NCBI RefSeq assembly: GCF_046630445.1
Contig: NC_092335.1
Coordinates: 35,180,501 to 35,244,500 of the forward strand
Direction: 5' to 3'
DNA length: 64,000 bases
DNA from: Rutidosis leptorrhynchoides
Lineage: Eukaryota; Streptophyta; Magnoliopsida; Asterales; Asteraceae
This document shows positions 23,801 through 34,300 of the stretch, in pieces (the first letter of the stretch is position 1; each line of letters begins with the position of its first letter). Both the position numbers and the translations under genes were made by a program. The notes under the pieces are model-generated. The model saw only the letters and a list, made by a program, of their open reading frames with translations, searched no databases and was not told the origin of the DNA.

Positions 23801-24915
23801 GGAAGCTTCAAAATAAATTCTCCTTGAGCTTTAACATGCACCTTTGCACCATTGCCCATATAGAGACTTGATGTTCCCGCTTTATGATCACTTCTTTTGA
23901 ACCCCTGCAAAGAATTGCAAATATGAGTTCCACATCCCGTGTCTAATACCCATGTATTAGAAGAAGTAATACTAAGCTCTATATATACCATATATATATT
24001 ACCTAAGGTTTGCCCTGCATCCCTCTTGTCCTTCAACTCTTTAAGATAGACCGGACAGTTTCGTTTCCAATGACCCATCTCACCGCAACCGAAACATGGG
24101 TCTTCCTTGGGGTTTGCCTTCTCGGCTACCTTTTGCTTCTTGGCCTTGTTGATGGTTGGGGTAACCATCTTCCCCTTCCCTTTGCCTTGATGGACGGGTC
24201 CTTTTCTCTTAGCCACCTTTGGCTTAGAGGTGTTACCTTTAGACCCACCTTGATCGATTGCTAACACGGGTAAAGCTCTTTTACCCATGCTTGTTTCCGC
24301 CGTCCTAAGCATACCATGAAGCTCACCTATGCTCTTATCCATCCCATTCATGTTGTAATTAATTACAAATTGATCAAACCTCTTTGATAGGGAGTTAAGG
24401 ATAAGATCGGTGGCTAACTCATTAGATATGTTAAGGTTGAGACGGTTAGCACGATCGATAAGGCTTTTCATCTTAAGTACATAAGATGAAACCGATTGGG
24501 ATTCGTCCATACGACAAGCATGAAGCGCCCGAACCGTTTCGAAACGCTCAACACGTGCTTGTTGGAGAAACATCTCCTTCAATTGTGTTATCATGTCGTA
24601 AGCGCTATGATGCTCGAAATCCTTTTGGAGTTCGGGTATCATAGTCCCAAGCATTAAGCATGAGACTTGAAGGGAGTCGTGGCAATACTTATCGTAAGAG
24701 GCCATTGCCTCCACATCACTCTCATCCGGTTGGTCGGGAATGGGGTCCTCAAGCACATACATTTTATCCTCTTGTTTGAGGACAATCCGAAGATTGCGGA
24801 ACCAATCCATAAAATTTGTATGGTTGAGTTTGTCTTTCTCGAGGAGAGACCGTAACGATAGGTTGTTAAAGTTAAGTGGTGCGTTGTTCATGTTGTTGTT
24901 GTTATTAGCGGCCAT
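20884..24915 (-). CDS. Ty1/copia polyprotein (gag-protease-integrase-RT-RNase H)
   Basis: A 1343-codon uninterrupted frame. The order of domains is gag (from MAANNNNNMN, about residues 1-270), a zinc knuckle CFGCGEMGHWKRNC (about 275), and the aspartic protease motif VLDTGCGTHICN (about 320). The pre-integrase HCRLGHINKNR and CESCLQGK follow (about 460-500). Then come the integrase core with HSDVCGP, FIDDFSR, RTDRGGEY and NGVSERRNRTL (about 515-640), reverse transcriptase with QMDVKTAFLNG and YVDDVLL (about 830-1080), and RNase H with STTESEYIAA and FCDNEGAI (about 1170-1300). Integrase before RT defines Ty1/copia. Proteins act in a cytoplasmic virus-like particle. The frame is open throughout. 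Confidence 0.97.
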   Translation of the reverse strand: MAANNNNNMNNAPLNFNNLSLRSLLEKDKLNHTNFMDWFRNLRIVLKQEDKMYVLEDPIPDQPDESDVEAMASYDKYCHDSLQVSCLMLGTMIPELQKDFEHHSAYDMITQLKEMFLQQARVERFETVRALHACRMDESQSVSSYVLKMKSLIDRANRLNLNISNELATDLILNSLSKRFDQFVINYNMNGMDKSIGELHGMLRTAETSMGKRALPVLAIDQGGSKGNTSKPKVAKRKGPVHQGKGKGKMVTPTINKAKKQKVAEKANPKEDPCFGCGEMGHWKRNCPVYLKELKDKRDAGQTLGNIYMVYIELSITSSNTWVLDTGCGTHICNSLQGFKRSDHKAGTSSLYMGNGAKVHVKAQGEFILKLPSGLELILENVLYAPDLCRNIISISRLRQCGFNVNFIDNDIHFSKDDIFYFKATPSNGIYELVHDDASSNSSIYHTSTKKLKRDLSDSYLWHCRLGHINKNRMHTLQRNGLLKSNEMDSFDVCESCLQGKMTKAPFKGTHERAKDLLGLIHSDVCGPFKPITRNGERYFVTFIDDFSRFGYVYLLRHKDETFKAFKEYQNEVQNQLNRTIKVLRTDRGGEYLSDAFQDHLRSCGIISQLTPPGTPQLNGVSERRNRTLMDMVRSMMARSSLPLSFWGYCLSSAARILNMAPTKKVERTPHEMWFGKPPSLSYLKVWGCEAYPKRYVANKLHARSTKCIFIGYPKDDMGYYFYDPSEQTVFVARKAEFLETKFLMEGDGERKIDLVEVQDQADDTQLVDTSTQHEDAENDQVDDQGTQDVRRSSRISNPPERYGFLVDGCYTVDLDELTNYKDALSRIDKDKWQEAMNAEMQSMYENQVWELVEQPPSSKLVDCKWIFKMKTDIHGNLDTYKARLVAKGFTQTQGVDYDETFSPVAMLKSIRILFAIAAHYDYEIWQMDVKTAFLNGYLEEDVYMAQPEGFVDPKNPKKVCKLKKSIYGLKQASRMWNHRFNEEAKKFGFIKNGDEACVYKKASGSSIMFLVLYVDDVLLFGNDITTMQEVKTWLKSCFSIKDLGEAQYILGIGIYRNRSKRLIGLSQSTYIDKVLKRFKMENSKKGLVPIQRGTVLSSSQCPTTKDEQERMKKVPYASAIGSIMYAMICTRPDVSCALSLTSRYQNNPGNSHWTAVKCILKYLRRTKDMFLIYGSGEEELVVKGYVDASFQTDRDDSRSQSGYVFMLNGGAVSWKSAKQEVVALSTTESEYIAASLAAQEAAWMKKFIDDLGVVPSIQDPLEIFCDNEGAIAQIKEPRAHQKTRHIERRFNYIRDEVEKGKICIHKVHTDQNVADPLTKLLHGPKHEGHVCALGLRHSSDWN

Positions 24916-25008
24916 CTACAAAATTCAACAAAGTTCTTTTAAGTATCGATTTGGATTTAATAAACAATACCCTTTTAATTTGTTTTATTAAATATTAGAA
25001 TCCAACGG

Positions 25009-25334
25009 TAAATCAAATTTCGGTTAGGTGACCTTTATCCCGTCATTTGATTTAGCTAGGTAGTCATAATGACAATTGCAATCCTTTTGCAACTTCTAAG
25101 TTATGGGATCATGCAATCCTTTTGCATGGCATATTAATCCCATCAACGCCTATTTGTTCCTCATGCTTCGGTGACCCTAAGTTCATGATTCCCAAATCAA
25201 GTCGTCCTACTTGTGTAGACATGTAGACTTAACATACAAGTGGTTAGGTGACCTTTATCCCACAAGCATGCAAAGTGTACTTTATTCATATTAGTTCACT
25301 CATGACGGTTAGGTGACCTTTATCCCATCATGAG
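25009..25334. repeat. Hairpins reusing two loop sequences
   Basis: Loop type 1 is the 20-mer GGTTAGGTGACCTTTATCCC, flanked by unrelated but self-complementary arms. The arms pair 10 bp in the first copy (25009-25018 with 25045-25054) and 7 bp in the third (25299-25305 with 25328-25334), and imperfectly in the second. Loop type 2 is TCCTT, closed by TTGCAA/TTGCAA (25076-25092) and CATGCAA/TTGCATG (25110-25128). The latter has an outer stem ATGGGA/TCCCAT (25103-25108 with 25138-25143). Same loops with different paired stems suggest selection for RNA structure. Confidence 0.7.
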
Positions 25335-26270
25335 ATTCCTAATATGTCTAAGTGTTTCCACAAAAAGGATGGCGTTTAACTTGTTTATCTTGTATTAGTA
25401 AAGGGATTTTAGGTTTTCTACATTCTAGTTTAGAAAACAAAGTGCTATACACCAACATGCATTTGGTGTGTAGTATGTTTATGAAAAACCCATTTTCATG
25501 TGCCTTTTAGTAACCAATTACTAGTTTTAACCATTTCATTACCTTTTTAAATAAACCATTTTATTCAAGTCTAATAACCAATTATTAGTGTCATTTTGTT
25601 ATGTTTTATTATAACCATTTTATAATGTATTATGCAAGTGTAATCATGTGATGATCTTGTAGCAACCAAACATACAAACATACACAAACATGCATAGCAA
25701 AGTGTTCACAATCAAGAGCCATTTTGGTAGACATTTGTTTAGCCAATAAACAAATGTCACCTAAGGGGTTAAACCAAAGTAAGAGATTTTACCAAAATCT
25801 CCCACTTAATCTTGTAATCTTCAAAACTTCATCTTGTAATCTTCTTCATGAATCTTCACTTTCATTTTACAAAATCATATCCTAATACAATTTTTCTAGA
25901 AAATGAAATAACAACCTATTCTATTTTACAAACCAAAATAGAACAAATTACATACAAAATACAAGATTAATTACAACTTTTACAAACCAAAATTACAAAA
26001 TAATTACAAGCCATATGAATGAATATTACACCCATGAATAATCACCAAATCAATCAACCAAACAAACACATGGCCTAGGCTCGATTGTGAACATAACATC
26101 AAACATGGCCAAAACTTGAAATCCCAAACCCATTTTTGGGACCAAATATTTCGGCCATCACCATACACCCACCAAAACTCAATATTTTTACATTCTACTT
26201 TCATGCATGTTGGTAGATTGTAAAGAAAGTGAGTTTACTAGCCAAAAACAAGAAGCATATTAACAAGACT

Positions 26271-26287
26271 TTGGCTCTAGATACCAT
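26271..26287 (-). other. Primer-binding site of the copia element
   Basis: On the minus strand, ATGGTATCTAGAGCC follows the 5' LTR directly. It matches initiator-Met tRNA 3' ends except for one extra base. Confidence 0.8.
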
Positions 26288-27154
26288 TGATGGATTTCAA
26301 TACATAAACAAAGTCACAAACCCATTTTGTTACATATAAATTCGTGTGTATATGTATATATAAAGCGGAAGCAATTTCAAGTTTATGCATGTAAAGTTTA
26401 ACCCTTTTAAATTTGAAATCCATTAAAGATCTAGTCTTGAAAATACACTTAAATGTAAATAGAGCTAGTTAGATGTTTATACCTACTCCAAAATGGAGGT
26501 GAAGAACTAGGATGAAGAAGATGATGTAGATGAAGAAAACTTCTAACTTGAAGCCTCAAATCTTTGATACCCACAAGCAATAATCAACACCCAAGACTTG
26601 GTTAGGATTTTAGACACTTAATTACTTGCAAAAATCAACCAAAGGAAATTGCAAGTATTATTTTCAAAATGCTAGAGTCAAAGAGTGTGTTAAAAGTTGC
26701 ACCAATGCATGTGTATTAGTCATAATTATATGGAGTAATCAAGGAAGGGTGGTTGGCACCTAGGAGCCTTCAAAAAAATGGCCCCCCACCCCTTCCATTT
26801 ATTTTATATTTTATTACATATTTATAAAACATACATGCATTTAGTTGTAAGTATTTTATTTTATAAGCCTTTTATAAAATAAAATGCAACACACATATGT
26901 TACATACACTTTATAACCTATATAAATAATATACAACATGTAGTAACTTATAATTATCCAAATAATTATATCTAGCATTTATTTTAGAAAACCAATTTCT
27001 AAAATTCAAGTGTCGTGTATTTGCTTTAATGATCCGATTGTCAAAACAAATACATAAAGTGTTGATAGCTTGTTATTGGGTATGACCCGACTTGGATCAC
27101 AACATGTAAGCCACATTAATTTATTATGTCTCTCGGGCACAAGAAAATCCTTCA
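26288..27154 (-). repeat. 5' LTR of the young copia element
   Basis: 867 bp, same text as 19245-20111. It is followed by the second TATAC target duplication at 27155-27159. Confidence 0.95.
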
Positions 27155-27290
27155 TATACAACTGCAAACGGTTGCTATTTTGTACTGATTTGAATCCGTG
27201 TTGCAGTTCCACATGAAATAGATGAATATATGAACTTGTTGGAACTTGTTAATACCTTAACAGCTTCAGACATGTAAGGGTTATGGAATG
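27155..27290 (+). pseudogene. MOR1: MOR1 copy B, right part
   Basis: It continues the text interrupted at 19244: TATACAACTGCAAACGG, then the exon 8 acceptor and the HEIDEYMNLLEL-like block, then the same stop after CAGACATG as in copy A, then GGGTTATGGAATGG. The match to copy A at 15573-15710 is close. Together with the left part it is a decayed duplicate of the MOR1 5' region. Confidence 0.85.
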
Positions 27291-27912
27291 GATTAGTGAG
27301 AGCTTATTTTCTTTAGTTTAGGAAATTTAGTAACCATGCTTATATTCATGTTATTATTAATTTAATATGTTTATTAAACTTGCACAAATGCCATATTTAC
27401 GGCGATTTAATGTTTGACGAATGTTTGACGGTTTGACCCTTCAGCAGTAGTGAAATTATGAATATCATTAGATGCTGCCTGCTTCTTTCCTTAAACGGTG
27501 GTTTCAGACTTCAGCATGGAGTACAGTTTACTCTTCTCTTGTAATTGTACTTTCAATTTCCTGTTTAGTAATAGAATGGTTTATATTAAGTAATGCATGT
27601 ATATGTTTTAGACTTTTAGGAGTTCATTTGTGGATTATTTATCCTCACTTAACTTGTTTTCTTACACTTGCAGATAATCGATATATAGAGTTATAGACAT
27701 ATATAACCTTATTATTGAGGTCTAATGAAATGATGATTGGCGAATAGATGAAGTTACTTTTGTCGTAGTTTGGTTCAATCCATAGAAGATAATTTTCTTT
27801 TTCCTTTTCTCTTTTTAAAAATGTCAGATTTTTATAATGAAGAAAAAAACTAGCTTCAATTTCACAGTAAGAGACGTGGGAAACAAAGAAATGGAGAATA
27901 GAACCAGACAGA

Positions 27913-27918
27913 TTTATT
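27913..27918 (-). promoter_or_regulatory. Candidate SEC8 polyadenylation signal
   Basis: The minus strand reads AATAAA about 430 nt downstream of the SEC8 stop. No closer AATAAA on that strand was noticed. Position only; not proven. Confidence 0.35.
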
Positions 27919-28141
27919 AAAAACTCAACTATCAAATGAAAATATTGTCAAAGAACATGTTTTTCAGATGATAAAAATAAACAATCAACAATTACTTTAC
28001 AAGAAAAAACATACTACTTACTATGACTCCCTGACAAGCAGATCGATCAAGAGAGCCTTATACCAAGTACACAACACTACAAATGAATACAAAAATTGAT
28101 ACCAACCCGCCGGAAAAGATGGAATACTGAAACTAGGCAAA

Positions 28142-28183
28142 CCCCCACCCCCCCCCCCCCCCCACCCCCCCCCCCCCCCCACC
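28142..28183 (-). repeat. Poly-G tract in SEC8 3' UTR (poly-C on plus)
   Basis: The plus strand reads C5-A-C16-A-C16-A-CC, so the SEC8-sense strand carries uninterrupted G runs of 16, 16 and 5. It lies about 165 nt after the stop codon. Such runs can fold as G-quadruplex in RNA, and as i-motif on the other strand. Length may be misread by sequencing. Confidence 0.85.
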
Positions 28184-28345
28184 ATGAGTTAGGGACGTAT
28201 GTGGGAAACCATAGGGTTTAAAAATCTTAAACCAGGAGAATGCAATTCTATCAAACATAAGGTAGCTAGCAGAACCATGACCCAAAAAGCCCCCATTCAG
28301 AATAAGCTGAATGTTCATCCTCAATTCGTTGGGAAATATATTTAA

Positions 28346-31300
28346 TTAAATAGGTAAAATATCAGCCATTCTAGCTTTGGCATCATCGGGAACTTCACGA
28401 CCAGGAACTTGGACTTTTAGAAGGTTGTAGTACCTATAAAATAAGGTGGTGTATGATCAATATATCATGTTAATTAGTAAAGCAATAGTAAAGAAAGTAC
28501 ATACTCTATAGCAGTGAATAGGCGGTCATGTTCTGTAATGAAGGCAAACAAAGCCTGCAAATAAAAATACACATGTATAATGTAATTTCCAAATGTAACA
28601 AGGTGCGTGTGGTGAAACAAAATGTGGATTTAGATAAATTACCTCAACAGGCATGTTTAGCAGTTCGTAGTAAGTTCGGACATGATCTAATTTCGTTTGG
28701 ACGGATTCACTATCAATCGAAGGGATCGAAGACAAAGCCTATCACACCAATAATTTTTGGATTGTTATGTACAAAACACAAAGCTAAATAATTGAAGGTT
28801 TTGTAAAGTTGATAATACAATCATCATAACACACACAGAAGAAATCACAAACCTGTTCTAATGCAATTGTATTTCTACATATCTGTTGAACCCCAAAAAG
28901 ATTGATGTGTTTCATCTCCGCCAAAGCCTGAATAAAAATTATGTGATTCTTTTTATATTACAATCATCATAAAAACCGATTAAAACAGTTAATATTGTGA
29001 CATGATTTTAGAACATGTACAAACCTTGATGGATGCATGTGATGCAACTGCGCAGATTCCACCAAATACATAATTCCGCTTGGTTGGAGCAATGAAAGGA
29101 GCGATTACCTCGTCTCTACGAGTTATCTATAGCATCGAAATATATAATCAGAAAGATAATAAAAAAAAAATTCAACTATAAGTTTAAAAAAAGATAACTA
29201 TAAACAACAGTCACCTGGGTGATTAAAGATATAATATAGTCATCAGGTTCCTCAGCATCTTGGTCCTCCAAGTATTCTCTTGTTGCCATTACCTGTCAAC
29301 ATGCAATGTTAAAAGGGTTAAATGATGTCACCAATCCATGGTGTCAACTGTTAATTGGATTATATCGGATGTAACAAACCTGCATATTGAAAACTGTTTC
29401 TAACTGCATTTCTACACGTAAAACCTTTAGGCAATCGATTGCCAGTTTTCTGTAATCCTCAGCGAATGACGCCAAATCCTTATGAGGCACACTGCCAGTT
29501 CGTTTATGATGGGGAAATGTCGGCTTAACATCGTTTTCGATTTGTTCAGATGGTTTTGCTGATGCATTCCCAAATCTGTATATTGCAGATTGTTGTAAAG
29601 CATTTGATATGATTTAAAAAAAGCATATAGTATGATTTAAAAAAACCATTTACTAAAAACTCATAAAACTAGGACTACGCAGGAGTAAATAGGAACTTGC
29701 CTTTCTATAGAATCAGCAATATACTCCAATGAATCACTGAGGGATGCCAATAATATAAGTTTGTTGTTATCACGAATCAACGACTCCTGAAAAAAGAGAT
29801 TAATGTAAGTGCCGGTGTATGCACAGTTACAGATGGACAATAATAAAGGTTGAAAAGACCTGTTTGATTGGCCTTAGTTTCATGAGTAGCGCACTAATTT
29901 CCAAATCAACCCCATCAGTTTCGGTATCAACATTGGCAATATGGTTATCTGCATTTTGGTGAGCAAGTGAAGTTGGCAAAAACGCACTTGCTGGATCACG
30001 TCTCATCAGATTATCGACGTCGTGTCTTCCAATAAGCATGTAACTTTGCTTCTCAAGAACTGCCTGATATACAACCAACCCACACAAAAGTTAGCAACAT
30101 TAAAAAATAAATGCTCATCAACCTAAAAAAAGATTACTACTTTTGGAAATTCTAAAACATTTTTACATGAAAGCACTTGTTTATGAATGTGTGAATACAA
30201 GGTTGATAAAAAAAAACAGTAAATAACAAAATTATCTCGTACTAGTACATTAAATGAATAAACCTAAATTCAAACTCAGAGAACAAGTAATCAACTATTC
30301 ATGCCTCTGTGTATGATGCTCGGCATCTTTCGTATGTTCGTTCGAGGAAAGTTTGCACGTAATTCACTAAATCACCAGAGAATTTTGGCATCGCTTGAGC
30401 CCACCCAAGCACCTACAATGACATTGTGCAAGTCAAAAAACATTATAATGAGAATTAGATGGTGAACAAAAATAAATGTCAGTATCTTTTATAAAGATAA
30501 TAAAAATAAAAAGATCCTTGCCTCTTTAGCCAGAAAATCTATGGTCAGAAGTCCTTGCAAAACGGGTCGTCCCTTAGAAACCGATGGGGTGTAAGCAGCA
30601 GCAGGATTTGCCCGTGGACGAAATGCAGCTGGGCCTACATAATTTATTTGAAAGATAAGATAGTCAACTGAAAGTTTTTCTAACCCAAAAGAAACAATAA
30701 GCATGGATAACAAACAAAAAATGTATGCGGTGAACAAGATGTTGAATATTGAATTGTCTAATCATTGCACGGGACAACTTAAAGCAACTATTTGAAACTG
30801 AAATGTAAGGAATAGGATTCATAGAACTTACTTGATATTGCTTGTTGCACACCTTTTCGGTAATCCACAAACATAGTTGGCAGGAAGTGATCTTTTACAA
30901 AGTTTTCAAGAAATGCCAGCAATCCATCATTTCTGCAACATAAAACAATCCATCAAGATACTGCACGATGACGGTTAATTGTATCACTCAACTAATGCAT
31001 TAAAAACAAAATCATAACCAATCTTACCCCAGTTGAGAATACTTTTTAGGCAGCATCAAAGCAATTTTATCTGTAAACTGCAGATGCCAGAAAGTAAGAT
31101 AAGCCAGAATATAATGTGCTCCACAAATAACAAAAGTAGAACACAACTGAAGTGGGTCGGGTCAAACCTGTAGAACGGGTCGGTATACAGATGCTGCTAG
31201 GTATATCCCCTGCTCTGGAAGGAGGGAAGCCGAACCATAACCTTCCTGGACATTTTGACCTTTTCTATTCCGTCCTTGGCGCATTAAATCTGCACCTTAT

Positions 31301-34300
31301 ATAAGCTAAATTTAGCATACAGTAAAAGATTTGGCAAAATAAGAAATGTAAAGGCAAAGAGCATCCTCACGTACCTTGGCTGGGAACAGACATTGTAGCA
31401 TCAGTGAAGCGAAACGCAAAAGTGAGGCCATCTTCTGACTTGTCCCTGCAACCAAAATATCAATAGTTGATATTCTCAATTTCTCCTAGTATAATATAAG
31501 TATTCAAAATAATATAAAAAGGGTTACATAATAGTTGCTTGCCTCTTATCTTTTGAGGGAGCCTTGCTTGCAAGTCGGGCTGTTTGAACAGCAGCATCAG
31601 CAGATGCAGCTTCAGGAGTTGCTCTCAAAATTTCACATATCAGTTGTTGACATTCACTCTGTTTTTGTTACATTTTAGCTTAGCATCAGGAACTATAAAT
31701 ATTTATAAGATGGTAAGAGGAGTAGCTTAACTGTCATAATTAACTACCTGCAATACCGTCATGGAAAAGCCAATAGTGTAGCCTCCTGTGACCTGAGATG
31801 CTTCAGAATCAGGGTTCCCAGATACCTCAGCCACCATTGACTTTGGTGTGTTCATGTTTACTTGTTGAGAAGATTTTGATTCCAAAAGCTCTCCAACAAC
31901 CACATGGTTTTCTGAAAAATGTGACGCTTGTAAATCATGATTACATAAAATTTATAACAAGTCCACATAAGCATTAAGGTAACTTATACTAACCAAATAT
32001 GCGAACAATAGCATCTAGAATAGAATCAAGAAGTTCTTTTGCTGCAGATTGGGCTGCACCCATGGGAGCCATCACAGGTGAAACAGGGCTGACAGCCAAT
32101 AGAGATCCAGCTATAGATGTACCAGTTTTATGTTTTTCTTTTGATAACTGCCCTTGTACGTACTGAAGACCTGTTGTAGCTGTTCGAGAAGCTTGGCCAA
32201 CACCAGGCCGGGATGAATTTACATATTCTGCCTGAGCTTTAATCTTAGATGTGATGATATCATGAACCGTCGGTCTCAGTCTTTGGCTGTACAAAGAAGA
32301 AATAAAGTCAACATAATTGTATTGATGTAAAACTAATACTTAAAGAATTAAAATGATAAGACGCATTATGTTCTGCTGAAGTTTCTTCAGACTGCATAAA
32401 TGTATTAATTTCAGTAAATAATATAAGCAAGAAGAAGCAAAAAATATATATATAAAAAATACCAGATAATAGCACCAGCAGCTGCAACTTTTCCAAGCAT
32501 GCAAAGGCACTCAACCATAGTCTGCAAATACTTCACATGAATAGGGGACTCACTTTTTCTCATTGTTTCCTGTAATTCAATGGAAACCCAATATCACACC
32601 GTATTTGAAAAGAGAAAACCTTTTCATATTTACATGTCAGGTTATATAAAGTACAGCTCATACAACAAATTCATCAGGAGTGGATTCCAGAAGCCATGTT
32701 GGAAGACGGGGAATATTCTTCGTATCCTTTCCAGTATTCTCATCGTGAATGTCATCATCATCATGTCCATCATATGAGGAACTGCAATATGATAAAAAAA
32801 AAACAGAGGAAAAAGGTGGCCACGTACTTTAGTAATTGACCTATACCTATGACCTTAAATTGCACAAACAAAACGAAAAAGAGGGTCCAAGAATATGATC
32901 AAAAAGCAAAAGAGGTTTCGAACTTAATGTTATTTAGAGCTGAGATCTCATCTTACCCCCCATCAACAGAACTAGCGAATCCAGATGCACCAACATGACT
33001 ATCACCTTTCATTAATCTTGTTCTTCGTGAGCGGGACTGTGAATTATTTGAATATGCAACAACAGTTGTAGTTGGAATAGCATCATCTTTCTCATTCATG
33101 CTAGGGGTAGCTGAGCTGCACTAAAAAATTATCAGTTCTACAAAATCCCTCTTCTAAGGTGTCATATGTTTTTCGGTCTTCAGACCTTACTATTTGTTTT
33201 TCTAAAGATATAAGATACAATAATGTCTTATTCTGTCTGCAATCTCGCAGACTTAGAAATGTGCTTCTAAAGTTATTTTGCAGACATAAAAACAAACAGT
33301 CTTCAGTATTCAGCATACAGACCTTTAGACCACATCTTCGTTACAGACATGGTCCACAGATCTTCAGACAAAAACATCTTAAAAAACAAACAACACCCAA
33401 CTGTAATCTATTGTAATAAGGTTGCTGGCTCCCAACAGTAACTAGCAATAAAAATCAACGACTACTTGCTTCCAAAACCAAATAGTACTTCTTAAATTAC
33501 AGCAAAAAAATATTTCACATTAACGGCATGTAACATACAATTCTGAAATTGGCACACACATAGATGCATGTATTATCATGCAGTCATGCACTTAAGATTA
33601 AAAAGAGTAACCACATCAATCATATAAGAGCACTATGTGAAACATGGTATTGCATATGTAATCAAATTTATAGAATATTAGAACAACTATTGTCATTACA
33701 CCTATAGTGGGATTGGAGAGAGCAATAGGAACACAATGAGACAAATCCCCATATTAATTCAACCCTTCCATCGATGATTCATGTTAAAGAAAGCACTCAA
33801 CACCATAAGCCAAGAATGAAGAAACTAAATATTGCCAAAAGTGATAAAACCAGAATAAGACAATTACCTATATTCACCAGAATTATAAAGATGAGCATGC
33901 AAATCTTCCAGCACTTTGTAAAAGAGAACTCCTCGCAGTTTTGTCAACTCAGATCGGACATCTTGAAGAGCACCAACCTGGGGAAAACCAGTTAGGATAC
34001 AATTTTCTAAGTTAAACATTGCTGAAAACGGAGCTAAGTAATAAACACTTGTTTGCATTTCTATTTGAGCATGAGTCAAACTTCCAGGTATTCGTCACGA
34101 ACACATTTTTGGAGATGAAAGATTAATCTTATGGCGTATATCAACTAAAAAAATAATCAGGTTAATTTCTTTAATCTCCCTATGCATATAGTTGTTTTAT
34201 CTCCGAAACTCTTGTGTGAACAAGCATTTCCATATCACTTCAACATAATCAGGTACGAACTATATATCCCTGATCTATAGCATATAATATAACATAATAA

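Larger units (their letters stand above)
24916..26287 (-). other. 5' leader of the copia element with hairpin series
   Basis: The leader between the primer site and the gag ATG is about 1.37 kb, long for copia. It contains three copies of GGTTAGGTGACCTTTATCCC (25022-25041, 25242-25261, 25307-25326) and two hairpins with loop TCCTT (25076-25092 and 25110-25128). No ORF beyond short chance ones is seen. The rest (25340-26270) is AT-rich without visible repeats. Confidence 0.75.
19245..27154 (-). mobile_element. Whole-looking young Ty1/copia LTR retrotransposon
   Basis: 7910-bp element flanked by the 5-bp target duplication TATAC (19240-19244 and 27155-27159). The two LTRs (19245-20111 and 26288-27154) are both 867 bp and I find no difference between them on direct reading, so insertion is very recent. 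Between them lie a primer-binding site, a roughly 1.37-kb leader, one long open polyprotein frame (20884-24915) and a purine tract. It looks whole, with no break seen. It sits inside MOR1 copy B; copy A keeps the unoccupied site at 15573-15577. The polyprotein resembles the Tork/Angela branches of Ty1/copia, but the exact lineage is not certain. Confidence 0.97.
27291..28345. other. Region between MOR1 copy B and SEC8 stop
   Basis: No coding signal. It includes the likely SEC8 3' UTR on the minus strand (about 27900-28345) with a poly-G tract and a possible poly(A) signal. Confidence 0.5.

Noticed and set aside
33130-33860. ORFs and palindromic AGACTT/CTTCAGAC text in SEC8 intron 4
   Set aside because: They lie between well-supported exons 4 and 5. 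Possibly an old transposon piece, but no clean ends or target duplication were found.
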